NCBI GenBank assembly: GCA_027627225.1
Contig: CM051033.1
Location: 12,696,058-12,760,057 of the forward strand
DNA: 64,000 nt
Direction: 5' to 3'
Source of the DNA: Congeria kusceri
Taxonomy: Eukaryota > Mollusca > Bivalvia > Myida > Dreissenidae
Below the pieces are notes generated by a model. It did no database searches. It saw only the letters and a program-made list of their open reading frames with translations, and had not been told where the DNA came from. Positions 35,955-48,121 of the stretch are shown here, piece by piece (positions within the stretch are counted from its first letter, which is position 1; every line of letters begins with the position of its first letter). The position numbers and the translations under genes are program-made.

Positions 35955-37258
35955 TTTAGAGAGTTATTGTTGCATCATGTAGTTCATCAAATAACTGAAG
36001 CAAACAGCTACATGTGTGAAAAACACCTTGGTAAATTCAAAGAAAAACGCAACAAAGTCGTTTTTCGAAAACACGTTGCATATATTGTTTTTGTCTTCAC
36101 ATACATGGGACAGGAGTCCGGATTATATGGATTGCCAATGCAAGCACGTTTGCCAAACACCACGTAATTGGTCATATCTGAACGAACTATCTTGCACAAT
36201 TGTTGCGTTGGTCTCTTTTTATTTTCTATCTGGTCAACTTCGACGTGACACTTGGCATTTCAAACATACCAGTATGTGGATTAGAGTAGACTCATTTCTC
36301 AAATCCCTAATGTTCAAAACCTGTGCATAAAGCATGCATATTAAACACATATAGTTACTTATACACGTCCTATTTAAAATAGTCATTTAACGAATTTCAA
36401 CATAGGCATTTGATTTAGTGGATTCAAGTACTAATCGTTGAAAAGTTTCATTTCATTGGATAGTTTACATTCATTCCAAATGTAGTCGTCTGCTTTTGTT
36501 TGTATAATATCGACTTTTAGTTGACACATATAGTCAGATATTCACAATGCGTGAATCATGTTCTTAACTTTATAGTCAATGGCTATTCAAACATGAGCAA
36601 CACTTTTATTAAAAGTGTAAGATGAAACAAATGGGATTTTGACTGCGATTTTACAAGGTGTTTGAAACACGATTTATTTATCTCCAAATAGTAAATACTA
36701 TGATATGATAATTTGAAACGCTATGTTCTTTGATACGATATATTTTTCCTTCTGAAATATGCATTAAGTTAAGTAGGTTTTGAGCAGCAAACATGTATGT
36801 AGATTACATAACTATGTCAATTATTAATATTTAAATATGTCATAATCAAAGTAACAGGATTTGAGAAGGCAGCACATAGAAAGCACATACAAAGTATAGA
36901 AAGTCAAGTATTTAACAACTTCAGAAAGAAAAAAGAAAGAGCTGTAATCCACAAGCTTACATTGTGTCATGCTTTAATTTTCAAGATGGCCTGCACGAGA
37001 AAAAACACATTGGATTTCGATCTAAAAAGCTTGTATCGTGCTTTATTTATATGTATTGCAATGTCCAGTTCGTGTGGAATAAGGGTGCAATATGTTGGCA
37101 TGCAATACAATAACTGCCTTTCAAACGCATGCATCATAATACACAACTATATACAACAATTGATGTAAATATTTTATGTTTTACCCCTATAAATTGATTT
37201 ATACAAAATGTTTAATCTCTTCATCCAAAATTTAAAAAATAGATGTTTGTAAAACATG
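35955..37258. other. No gene seen
   Basis: AT-rich sequence between two transposable elements. Overlapping frames at 36016-36330 and 36962-37168 have no recognised motif or splice context. Confidence 0.45.
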
Positions 37259-38467
37259 TATGCCCCCCGACTTGCAGCCAAGTTGTGAATATGTGCAATT
37301 GTTAAGAATAGTTTTTTATATGCAAGCTCACGCGAGGTCTCGATATACGGTATCTATGCATGAAGTTTCATTATAATATCTCGATGCGTTCTCAAGTTAT
37401 TGAGAGGAAACTGTTTTTCTATTTTAGTAATGGTGACCTTGACCCCACCCAACCCATATGAAATCCCAAGAAGAGAGGTCTCAATATAAGGTATCTATGT
37501 ATGAAGTTTCATTTAAATATCTTGATGCGTTCTCAAGTTATCAAGCGGAAACCGTTTTCTATTGTTAGCAACCGTGACCTTGACCCAACCCACCCCATAT
37601 GCAATCCTAAGCGAGGTCTATATATATGAGGTTTCATTAAAATATCTCGATGCGTTCTCAAGTTATTGTGCACAAACCGTTTTTTTATTCTTAGTAACGG
37701 CGACCTTGACCTTAACCCCACGCACCCCATATGCGATCCCAAGCGAGGTCTCGATGTAGGGTATTTATGTATAACGTTTCATTAAAATATCTCAATGCTT
37801 TCTGAAGTTATTGAGCCGACACCGTTTTTCTATTTTTAGTTATGGTGACCTTGACCTTGACCCCACCCACCCAATATGCTATCCCAAGCGAGGTCTCGAT
37901 GTAAGGTATCTATATATAAAGTTTCATTAAATATCTCAATGCGTTCTCAAGTTATAGAGGGGAAACCGTTTATCTATTTTTAGCGATGGTGACCTTGACC
38001 TGTCGACCTCAAAATGTATGGGGTTCTTCTTTTCCTCACAAGTAACCAGCGTACCAACTTCCATGATCATAGGTCAAAGCGTTCTAAAGATATCGTGCGG
38101 CAACTAAATGGTCTACCGTTTTTCTATTTTTAGTAACGGTGCCCTTGACCTTGACCCCACCTATTCCATATGCAATCCCAAGCGAGATCTCGATGTAAGG
38201 TATATATGTATAAAGTTTCATTAAAATATATCAGTACGTTCTTAAGTTATAGCCACGGTGATCTTGACCTTTGATATGTTGGCTTCACAATTTATAGGGT
38301 TCTTCCTTTCCTCCGAAGTAACGAGCATACCAACTTTCATGATCGCAGGTCAAAGCGTTCTCAAGATATCGTGCGTAAACGAAATGGTCTCCGGACCGAC
38401 CGACCGACCAACCGACGGACGGACAGTTGCAAAGCAAGATACCCCCACTTCTTCGAAGGGGGGCATA
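37259..38467. mobile_element. TGACCTTGACC-repeat element with short inverted ends and TA flanks
   Basis: It begins TA-TGCCCCCC (37259-37268) and ends GGGGGGCA-TA (38458-38467), an inverted pair with TA on both sides, as expected for a TA-targeting DNA element. The interior holds about six imperfect ~140-bp units with GAGGTCTCGAT, GAAGTTTCATTAAAATATCT, GCGTTCTCAAGTTATTG, AAACCGTTTTTCTATTTTTAG and TGACCTTGACCCCACCCA (near 37432, 37574, 37702, 37846, 37988 and 38150). A GACCGACCGACC run (38396-38422) precedes the right end. No transposase; non-autonomous. Confidence 0.75.
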
Positions 38468-38815
38468 ATTAAAATATCAGATGCCTGTACACTGGTTTGT
38501 ATACTCATTTGTGTCTCCTTCGTCTCAGAAGGATTTGCTTTACATGTGTTGACATATAATTTAAATATTGTAAGAAGTGTCATCAAAATTACATACTAAA
38601 TATAATGGAAAAATGTTAATATCTGTTCTGTCTTTTCCTTGTAATTTAAAAATAATGATGCTTATTATTACTGATATAGTCACGAGCTAGAATCAATATT
38701 GCACAAGAAAATAAAAGGCACACACGAGCGGATGAATACAATACGATTCATAAATCGCGTTTCTTTTCTTTTTTATCTTCACTGTCTTTGATGGCTCTGA
38801 TACTTCGTTGATCGT

Positions 38816-41800
38816 CTACTCGTCACTACTTCCATTCTCGTCGTTTTCTACAATGCATAATACAATATAATTATAAACATAATTGATGTTTTTTAATACA
38901 ACTAGGGACTACTTCAAAAGGGCCTCCGATGACTTCATGCAAACATAACCTTGAAGTTCAACGGCTTAAGTGAATATTACAAAAATACGAAAAATAATGT
39001 AGGTTTCCGTCACATATTAGTATGTATGATTTGAGAGCAATAGATAAGTGAAGCGGGTGGTGAATGTTTTATCTGGCAAGACGAAGGAATCATATTTACC
39101 ATTCACCGATCCAAATAAACATTCAACGCCGATTCAACTAATTGTTTATCTATCCTTTCACACGCAAATAAATATATAGTATTGTATGGATTTGTGTAGT
39201 GTTATTTATAAGAAGAAAAAAAAAGATGTGTTTTATCATAAAAATAAAAAGTGTCATGTTGAAGATATTACAAGAGAGCATCTGACGGAGGTAAGAAGTC
39301 ACTCTGTCAATAAGCAAGATATAAGCAAGTGTATTCTGTCAGCTTGTTATTCGTCAGATTGTCGGGCATGTAAAGGATAAAACAGATTCCTATATTTCTA
39401 TAGAGTAGTTGTGATTATATACTTATGTAAACGAATCCTCGAAACGTAGCAAAATGATTGTAATGTTTAATATAACTTAAGATCCGCACAGTGAATTTCC
39501 TAACATTATTAAAAGATTCAACTCTACTAAGTTGTTTTAACTTTCTTTAAATCAGTTAACTGAGAAGTGAACAATCCTCAATCAACTTATCCGACCAAAA
39601 CATAAAAATAGTCTGCGTGTTTTCATTACTTTTGTCTTACTTGAGATCCAAACTCGATCAAAACGTAAGTCATGCCGGTCTGTTTTTTTTTTAAATTACC
39701 ATTAAACGCAGGTTAAATAAAACAATCCATACTGCATGTTGTACGTATTATAGTACTTGAAATTGTACCTACAAATCAGAAATATACCTGGACAGGGAAG
39801 TGAGTCAGTCAATTCGGTGACATGCTCTTCACAGTCATCACACACAACTTCGGCGACGTCTTCAGTGATCTGTAGGTTATTTGTGTCTTCTGAGCCCAAT
39901 TCTTGTTGGAACAAACAATAAAAAGAGGTTGTTAAACAAAATTGAGGCTTTAGTAGATTAATATGTCATGCATTAAACGAGTGAGCCTACCCGTAATTGC
40001 GAAACCATTCTTTATCAGTTCTTAGTCTTAAGAATAAATATAGAATAATAATGTATGTGACATGTGCTGCAAAAATGGGCCCTATGGATAAATAATCACA
40101 TTGTTAGCTTTTCACATTTTCATTTAGTACTATTGTTAACAAATACAACACTGAAAAAATTATGCTTCTATCGTTTTCATTTTTTGAGATATTGCCAGAA
40201 ACGTTATACCATCGTATAATACAAAATGTTATATTTTGTGCAAAAATAAGAACAAAAAAGTACACTTTATATTACTTATATTGATATACAAACAATACAC
40301 AATGACAACACTATTATCAAAGACTAAACAACAGTTGTATAACATAAATAATTATTTTTCATTTCGTCCTCACACTGTTACAAAAAATGTTTCAAAACAC
40401 AGTTACCATGGTAACCAAATTAGAAAAATAGTTATTTAGATTTAAAACTGAGTGCGCATTACCAATTTCAATTATGTGACCAAAATCGTGGTGAACACAT
40501 TGTATTTAGTATCTTATTTAGAAGTTATAAAAGTACATTTATTGTGATAATTGCACTGTCTTCGATTATATTTACAAACCTGTTAGAATCAATTTATATG
40601 TATGTAGGTTTAAGAATAATCAACTGTGTTACTTATTTGATATCCATGATATTTGTCTCTATCGGTCAATATACTTCTTTTGAAATATGCACACTAAAGC
40701 TGATGCATAAAATATTCATTTCCTCGAAAGCACACATTGTTGAAGACAGTAACTGTCTCCATAGTAACAGCATTTTAAATGCAGTATAACAAACAAACAT
40801 GCAATAATGATTTAAGTAATGCATGTCACATCTGTTTGTAAAAAACAACCTTTACCGTTTTAGCACGAACACAGGTATTGTTTATTAATTGAATATTAAA
40901 CACATGAACAAAATTAACTATATAATTTTGTGTTACTTGCTTCCTTAAACGGTAGGTTAAAAGATCAAACAAAAAGTTACTAGTATCATTTATTCAAACT
41001 TGACAACTCTTGAACAATTTCCCATAACATAATACTTAATTAAACATTATAGTTTGTAACAAAAAAATGAAACATACTATTTCATCGTTACAAATAACAA
41101 CTAAATCTTACCCAGTTTTAAAATACTTAGGTTTTGTCAACATGAAAACAAGATACATGTAATAAGAGTATAATAAGATACCGGTAAATGTACTGGGCCA
41201 GTATTCAAAAATTTCCTAAGGGAAATCTTAAATAGAACTTATGTGTTATACATGTGTTAATTAATTCTGTTTACACAATCGTAAAATACTAAACACATAA
41301 GCAATCGTTACTAGTTTAAAACATTTAAATATAAAAATACTTCTTCTTTAAGCCTCCATAGACTTAAAGCATTGTGTGATTAAACACAACTTAGGTTTTC
41401 TCTATAGAGCTTTGTGAATAAAAACGAATTTTAGAGCTTTTGTTAAGTTTAACAGTTATGGCTAAACACCTTTTTCGTCCAGTTATGATCAAACATTATT
41501 AAATGTGTACACGTTAAAACATTCAACACGTTCATTTTTGTCTGTGATAATCGCATTTAGGAACTAGAGGCAATTGGCAGGTTTGCAACAGTTGTACGAC
41601 AAAACTGTCAGATTTCATCATGGAGATACCACTGCCTTTCTGAAGACAAACGGTGAAACCTGGTCCATATCAGACTAAAGGTTGACACCTGGCCTCCCCT
41701 CATTTAACTTCTACCTGGGGTCCATCAGCAAGCTTTCAACACAATGTGCATCTACATTCTACTGAAGAAACCAGATGTTGTATATTATGGTCATACCGGC

Positions 41801-43513
41801 ACGACTTCACGATTGTTGTGGCTGTGTCCTGCATAAATAGTATAGTACAAGTACCGGTATTCTTTTATAAACAATAATCATGATTGTTCGTAATTATAGG
41901 TCATAAATTTAAACTTAATATAATATAATATAATGTCATTCATTAACTATCAAGTCCGTAATAGAAGTTTTTTTTAAATTAAAATGCACATATAGTAGGG
42001 ATTTCTTATGACATTCATCATCTGATTAATATCTCAAGCTTGGTATGGTTTCTGTAATTTGGTGACATGATCATCTCATCATTTGGAATAATACGCGGTT
42101 CATAGTTCATAATACCTGCATGGTAACAGCATCCATATATCGCTATTTGTATTCCCACAGCCAAAGCTTTGGGACTGTTGTTAAACAATTTGGAAACTGT
42201 GCACATTTTCTATGGTAATAAATTAAATAATCCCCGTGTCAAAGATAAGAACGTGAGAATGGTATATGAATTATATTTGACTATATGCATTTTAAGGCAG
42301 ACTACCAGTCAGTTTCCTCCACGCAGCATAGACCAGGACGGTAGTATGTTTATTCTGTCTATCACAGTTGTTGAAGTGGAATTTAGCATACCGCTCACCT
42401 AGACCATAGTATTTAAGGTAATGGCGGAGGAAGCTTATAGCTGGGTGGGCCCCTTTTCTAGGCGCCAAGCCTTCATATGCAAGATAAAACATTTGCTTCT
42501 CTAAAAAACAAAACAAATATACTTTTTGCTTGTTGCATCACAGACACCTTCTTTCTGGTGGATTCGGTCAACCTAACAATTTTCTGAACATAACAGTAAC
42601 CTTATTTCTAAACACAGCACATATCATAATTATTTACAACTTCCACAAGAAATTTTAACAAATATATTTGATGACAAAATTTCAACAAAACAAAATATTA
42701 ACAAGTTCACTTTAATTTTTAACAAAGTTTCTGTAATCATTTCAATTAGTAAAAACTACTGCAGACATGTGTATTGTCAGATATTTTGGTTGGTGACATA
42801 TTAGTCACAAAGAAATGAGGCAGGTCAATCAGGCCATGCCTTAAATTCATTTAATGCTCTTAAAAAACAATCGGCTTATGATATAAGAAGCTGTGCAAAT
42901 GTCTGGGCTTCTTAGGGTACCTGCTATGAGCCAGCCGGTCAGAATTCACAAACCATAAGAAACATCTAGAAGAATACAACTTGCTTTTTTAAGTTTGTGT
43001 ATGCAGTAAAGTTTCTTAGCCAATTTGTATTGTTTATACTAATAAGTAGAAATGTTTATTGGTTTCAATGAACATTTTAAAAATTACTTATGCAAAAACA
43101 TAATTTTTAAGTGCGATCAATGCGCAAGCATGAGTTCAACATTAAAGATGGACAGAGCACAAGTCTATATGAAAAAAAAGCAAAACACGTGAATAATGTC
43201 TTGAAGACTTCCATTAACATTTAATGGCATAAAAATTATGTTCGCATTTTAGAAATAAAAAGTAAAAGCCTTTGCAAAGTTGTCTTATCAAAACTAGTAC
43301 ACTTATAATATGTATATTAGTTTTTAACATTATTTTATTAAGAAATTACAATTTAAAATAGACGTCACTTGAATATATCATCTGATAAAATTACTTTCAG
43401 GTCAAACTCTGCAAATAATTCGATAGAAAAACAACAGGAAATGCCATACGTACCTGCTGAAGTTGGCTTTCCACATATAAAGTCCAACAATACAGCTTTT
43501 ATGCTAAAACTAA
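38816..43513 (-). CDS. Four-exon DUF7869-type gene fragment
   Basis: Minus-strand exons 43454-43513, 42306-42500, 39788-39901 and 38816-38847, all joined in phase 1 (each ends in G; the next starts AG, AA, AA). Donors are GTACGT, GTAGTC and GTATAT; acceptors are TTGTTTTGTCAG, TTGTTTTTTAG, TGTTCCAACAAG and ATGCATTGTAG. The second exon reads GLAPRKGAHPAISFLRHYL then GLGERYAKFHFNNCDRQNK and VLVYAAWRKLTG, resembling the conserved block (usually H-A-D-N-C-x-G-Q-N-K-N) of DUF7869-type uncharacterised proteins. Here the motif Asp is Asn and the Gly is Arg. The third exon is acidic with CDDCEEHVTEL; the last ends NDENGSSDE. The 5' exon(s) were not found and the 2.4-kb intron may hide others. The two 3' exons could belong to a different gene. 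Confidence 0.5.
39902..42305. other. Intron of the four-exon gene; no other gene seen
   Basis: AT-rich. A less AT-rich patch at about 41560-41790 and an open minus-strand frame at 42018-42206 (QIAIYGCCYHAG) could be further exons, but their phases do not fit the 42306-42500 exon. Confidence 0.4.
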
Positions 43514-44550
43514 CTGACAAAACAAGGGCAATTCTAATATCAAAACGACATTGTTTACACAAAATGGCGACTAGCGAAACCTTCCGTTCGGGGTAAATTA
43601 CCCTAATAAACTGGTTACAAAACAGTAACATTTATTGATTTCAAAATATTTAAGGGCTAAAGAGATTCAGTTTGTTACACGCTTAATTAAACAAGGAAAT
43701 AATGAGAGAAAATCGTCGTTACCGCCACAGGACTCATTTTCGCTGACCGCGTCACATATGAGTGTTGGATAAAAATCAAATTTATCATGCAAGGCTGGGA
43801 AACATGTTTCGAGCCGAGCATAATACACATAATCTTTATTCAACACTCACATAACATTTTATTTATCATATTGAAAATACGTCCAAAAAAAAGCTTGAGT
43901 TTGCCATTGTTACCACTGGGTTTTTTTGTTTACTAAAAACGTCATCATTTTGGCATGACGTGAGATTGAAATACATAGTGTTCTTAAAATAACGATCGAA
44001 TGAATGTGGCTAAGATAGCGATCGAATGAAGCTAACTGTTATACGACGGGTAGTTATCCGATCAATTTGGATGTAGTAATAGGATAACGAATAGACTTAA
44101 ACTCGAGACAAAATACTAGCGCGTTGGCAAATATAACAATGTCATATATGTCATTCGAAAATCATTGCAAATAACGAATATTTGAAAAGGCGTCGGTGAA
44201 TACCAAGTACGATTCAATTTAACAACGTTGTTGAAACATATTAGTTCCCAAAAAGTCTGTATGCTGAACTTTAAAGTACATATTAGTTTCGGAATATGAA
44301 CCATGGTACGAGCAGTCTCCTGTCCAACAATCAACTTCACAATTATCATAATCAAACGCGGACAAAGGAGTCTTGGTTTGAGGGAGAGAAAAAACACTAC
44401 TATCATTTCAATCTTATTTTGAAATGCAATAGAAAGTCAATTGCATGATAATTAAGATACGAAGGGGGAACGGAGGTATATATACGTACTAGGCGTATGT
44501 GAAATAAACATAAGATACCGCTAGAATAATTAATGCCATTCTTCGAAGAG
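43514..44550. other. No gene seen; one imperfect inverted repeat
   Basis: About 43757-43778 (ATGAGTGTTGGATAAA) and 43831-43853 (TTTATTCAACACTCACAT) form an imperfect inverted repeat around ~55 bp, perhaps a small MITE remnant. An open minus-strand frame at 44116-44406 has no recognisable content. Confidence 0.4.
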
Positions 44551-44965
44551 AAGAGGCAGATTTTGGGAGAGAAAATAACATAATTTTGTCCATATGAATT
44601 AGCACGTGTTCTTCATATTTTGTATAGTATTCGATATAGTGTAGTTTTGATTAACTGTTAAGTGAAGTGTCCGTCTTGTCTATTCATTATAATAAGTTTT
44701 TTGTAAACTTTCGAACATTTGTAATTTCCCTTGGTCTTTTTAAATTACGTGCAATCATCAAACAGAAACCGTAATGACAAAAAGTAACACATTAAAGAGA
44801 GCATAGGCATAAACATAAAGATCACGAAATGTTTAATAGCAAATCCTTTGAACGTTATTACATTAGGTCTTTGTAATTTGATCTTTAAAAAATCTTAAAT
44901 ACCCAAATGGTTAATAAGTAAACACAAGAAGATTGTATTTGTTTACACAATGGATATAGGCTAAT

Positions 44966-44971
<6 letters not shown>
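44551..44971. repeat. Left ~430-bp direct repeat flanking the Tx1/L1-like LINE
   Basis: It starts AAGAGGCAGATTTTGG and ends GGCTAATTATATT. It matches 55103-55546 in the same orientation at roughly 90% identity, with a 17-bp difference around GAGCATA. It lacks TG...CA ends, so it does not look like an LTR. The LINE's 5' TA tract begins at the next base. Confidence 0.9.
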
Positions 44972-45003
<32 letters not shown>

Positions 45004-45040
45004 CTTTTTTTCTTTTTTTTTCTTTTTGTTTCTCTTCCGG
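44972..45040. repeat. (TA)n microsatellite and pyrimidine tract
   Basis: About 15 TA repeats (to 45001) followed by a T/C-only run at 45002-45037, at the apparent 5' end of the LINE. Confidence 0.9.
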
Positions 45041-45539
45041 GTCAAGTATGGCTGACGTTGTTTTTTAATAGTTCAAGTAATAAGTGGATATTTTTAGTTA
45101 AAACAGTAGTTTCATTCAAATTAGGGACTTTGGAATATCATGTTATGGTCACAAATGTGAGCATGTGAGATTGCTGTTACCTACTTCATAGGCATTTGAC
45201 AGGAAACGTTTATAATCTCGATAATCGATGTGGTAGGTCGATTAACAAATGTACATGGGCGCCGCCATTTTGTGAGGCTTGTTCGTTGAAGCTTGACCAT
45301 TCATAATCGATAACAATTTATTCAACTACATAGGTCACGTCTGGACGCTCGATATTTACTTTCCAAAAAAGATAAGTGCCACACCAATTGTCAGCAATAA
45401 GTAAACAGGACAAGAAGCGTAAGAAAGAAATAAACTCTACTGGTTGTGTCCGTGAGGTAGAAATTGATAACAATGTATCTGAATTGTCATCTCAAACTTA
45501 GCATTCCAAGAAACTTCAGCAAGTGTATGGCGGAAACGA

Positions 45540-46347
45540 AATGCTCGGCCAAGCGAAATCTCTGATATTAAAAAGGAATTGAAAGACATGAACTCGAAAT
45601 TGTCGAATATAGTTTCGAACGTGGACAGATCGGTCAGCAGAATGAACGAGAAAATGAAAGTTATAATTAAAAGAGATGAATAAAGGCTGAAAGAAATAGT
45701 GAATAATCTTTTCCAAAAACCGAAAGAGGGATTTTAAAAATCACTAACAAAACAAATAGAATTTTTAAAATCAATGATATTCGAGAAAGTGAAAGAGAAC
45801 GATATTTTGAAGAAGGACGTTACGAACCTAAAGTCGGAGGTAAACCTCCAGTCTGAAGAGAACATAAAATTAAAATCTAAAATAACTACTCACGAAAGCA
45901 GTCGAAGAAGATCAGAAAAAAGACTCTAATCAGTACAGCAGAAGCAACAATATCATCATAAGTGGTGTAGAGCAAACAGTCACAGAAACTGGCAAGGGCA
46001 ATTTATTATCGTTTGAATCTGCAGAAGAAACCACTAAATTTACCATTGCTAAGCTCAACAGTATCACCAAGGAGAACCTCAATATTAAGGACGTTGACAT
46101 AGCCCACCGACTGAAGAGTGGTCCGAACGGCAAGAAAGTCAGCATTGTGCGTTTTAAATCACGTATGACACGAAACCGTGTCCTTAGACAAGACAAAATG
46201 CTTCGTGCTCAAGACATTTTTGTGCGTGAGGTTCTTACACACTTAAATCTTGAGGTGTTCATGAGTGTGAAACGGAAAATGTCGGACGAAGTTCAAGTAC
46301 ATGGTCCAGAAACGGGGTCATTTCCTACAAAGACGCAAGAGATGTGA
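45540..46347 (+). pseudogene. LINE ORF1-like protein (coiled coil plus RRM-like region)
   Basis: The first half (about 45550-45910) has heptad-like, charged helices (EIKKELKDMNSKLSNIVSN-like, then NLKSEVNLQSEENIKLKSK) in shifting frames. The second half is one frame from about 45929 to TGA at 46347, with NNIIISGVE, NIKDVDIAHRLKSG and KVSIVRFKSRMTRNRVL, the usual layout of L1/Tx1 ORF1p: IIISG strand, HRL block, then a basic C-terminal domain. It would bind the element RNA. The frame is disrupted upstream, so it is a pseudogene. Confidence 0.7.
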
Positions 46348-48121
46348 TGCATCGAGTAGAGTGAGATGACTACCAACATTGGCTAGACTTGCCCTGACCT
46401 AAAATGTAATATGTGTTCATAACTTTAAAACTTTTTCGTGTGAGAAACAAATAGTTATTTATACAAATTTATATAGTTCTCACAGTTAAATCCCGAATAA
46501 CTTATTCGTTTTAGTTATCTACAGTTTTTAAACTAAAAACTTAAACACTACCTGTTTGTGTTGCTATTCTTTTGTGTACACTTCGTACTTTGTACACGAT
46601 AGTCGCGGTATGGAACATTTGTAGTAATCAATTTTGCCAACAAAATGCCGTGCTGCATGTGGATTTATCTTTATTATACACTAGATTTAACTGTCTTTTA
46701 TATAGGACATTATGAGATAATGGACATATCTTGTTTTGTTTGAAACTGAATAGCACATATTATCATAAATAGTTTGCTGAGCTTTTTAAAATAAAAAATA
46801 TAGAAATTTATATTACTGATACTTAATCTAAGATAGTTTTTTTTTCGCTTTCTGGTTGTAAACAGGGCCTATTTGTTGGGAATATCTAGGCGTTAAACAG
46901 AGGCCTTGATGTATTTATTTAAGACGCATCGCACTGGCTTCACTGTTTGTGTGTAGTGGTTTTGTTTAGCTACAGAGCAAAAATAAGCGATACATGGCGA
47001 TGGCTGTTTTCTTTTTGTTCTAATATATAAATAACGTTGTATATACCTGTAAACATAATATGTAAAACACTTCTAATAGCTAGCTTTTGTATGTTTTGTT
47101 TGTGTTTGCTTAAATAAGCTATTTATTTGAATAGTAAAGTGATGCGTGAAATTTGCGTGCGTTCTTTAAATGTTTAGGTTAAATATGCAGGATAGGCAAA
47201 AATTGTTACTTAGCAACTGTTTCAATATTAATACATATAAGGTGTAGCGGGATTCCTTCATCCTGTTTATATACTCTTGTGTCCAGTATTTGTGCGGGTG
47301 CGAGATATGTGTATGCGTGTGCTGCTTCTTTACCGACGTATGGGTTTGAATTTCATGTCACAATCTATTCATCTCATGTCACATGTATATTGGTTTAAAA
47401 AAATTAATGCCAATATTCGCTGTTGATTTTGCCTTTTTATATAAATGTAACAGGTCTATAAAATACAGTGGAGTGTAACCGGTTTATTATATGTTGCGTG
47501 GTGTCTTGTTGGTGAGTAGTTTTACCCATGTACGCTGCCGGTTTAGGATTCTTGTCGAAGATTCAAGGTATTGGTTCAGAATATCTTAGAAAATCTTATA
47601 CATGTGATGACATCTTGTAATAAGCATTGGTTAGCTTAATGTAAAGGTATTGGTCCCTGTGTATTTCTTGCATTTGCTGTCCTGAACGTTCTTATGTTCT
47701 CTTTCCACAATGATGAACTTTAGGGTTGTCAATAAATTGTAAAATGGTCGTTGTACATCAATTGATCTTTGAAATATTAATGTTATGGCGGACACGGAAC
47801 TAACCCAAGGGCCGAGAGAGAAGATACTAGGTCGTGAGTAGCCCATACGCAGTATGTTTCTTGTCCATTATACTGTGTTCAATTTTTTGTTATTGTTGTA
47901 TGTCCTATACGAGATTATAGATGCTTTTAACTTGTATAATGTTTAAACATGTATGCGGTATGTTGGTTAACCTTTATATAATGATTGGAACCACCACACC
48001 GCACATATATATTATGTTTATGTTTTGAGGCTGGCTAGGTATGTATAAATGTATAAATATTCATTTGCTATTATGGTAACCATGGCAACCATATATAAAT
48101 GGTAACTTAAATATTTATTAG
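46348..48121. other. Non-coding part of the LINE region
   Basis: T/G-rich with many short tracts (TTTGTATG, TATTTATT). No open frame of note and no recognised motif. Confidence 0.45.

Noticed and set aside
42018..42206. Further exon of the DUF7869-type gene (QIAIYGCCYHAG)
   Set aside because: Its phase does not match the preceding exon and no family residues are recognisable.
44551..44971. LTR of an LTR retrotransposon
   Set aside because: No TG...CA ends, no primer-binding site or polypurine tract next to the repeats, and the enclosed element is a non-LTR LINE.
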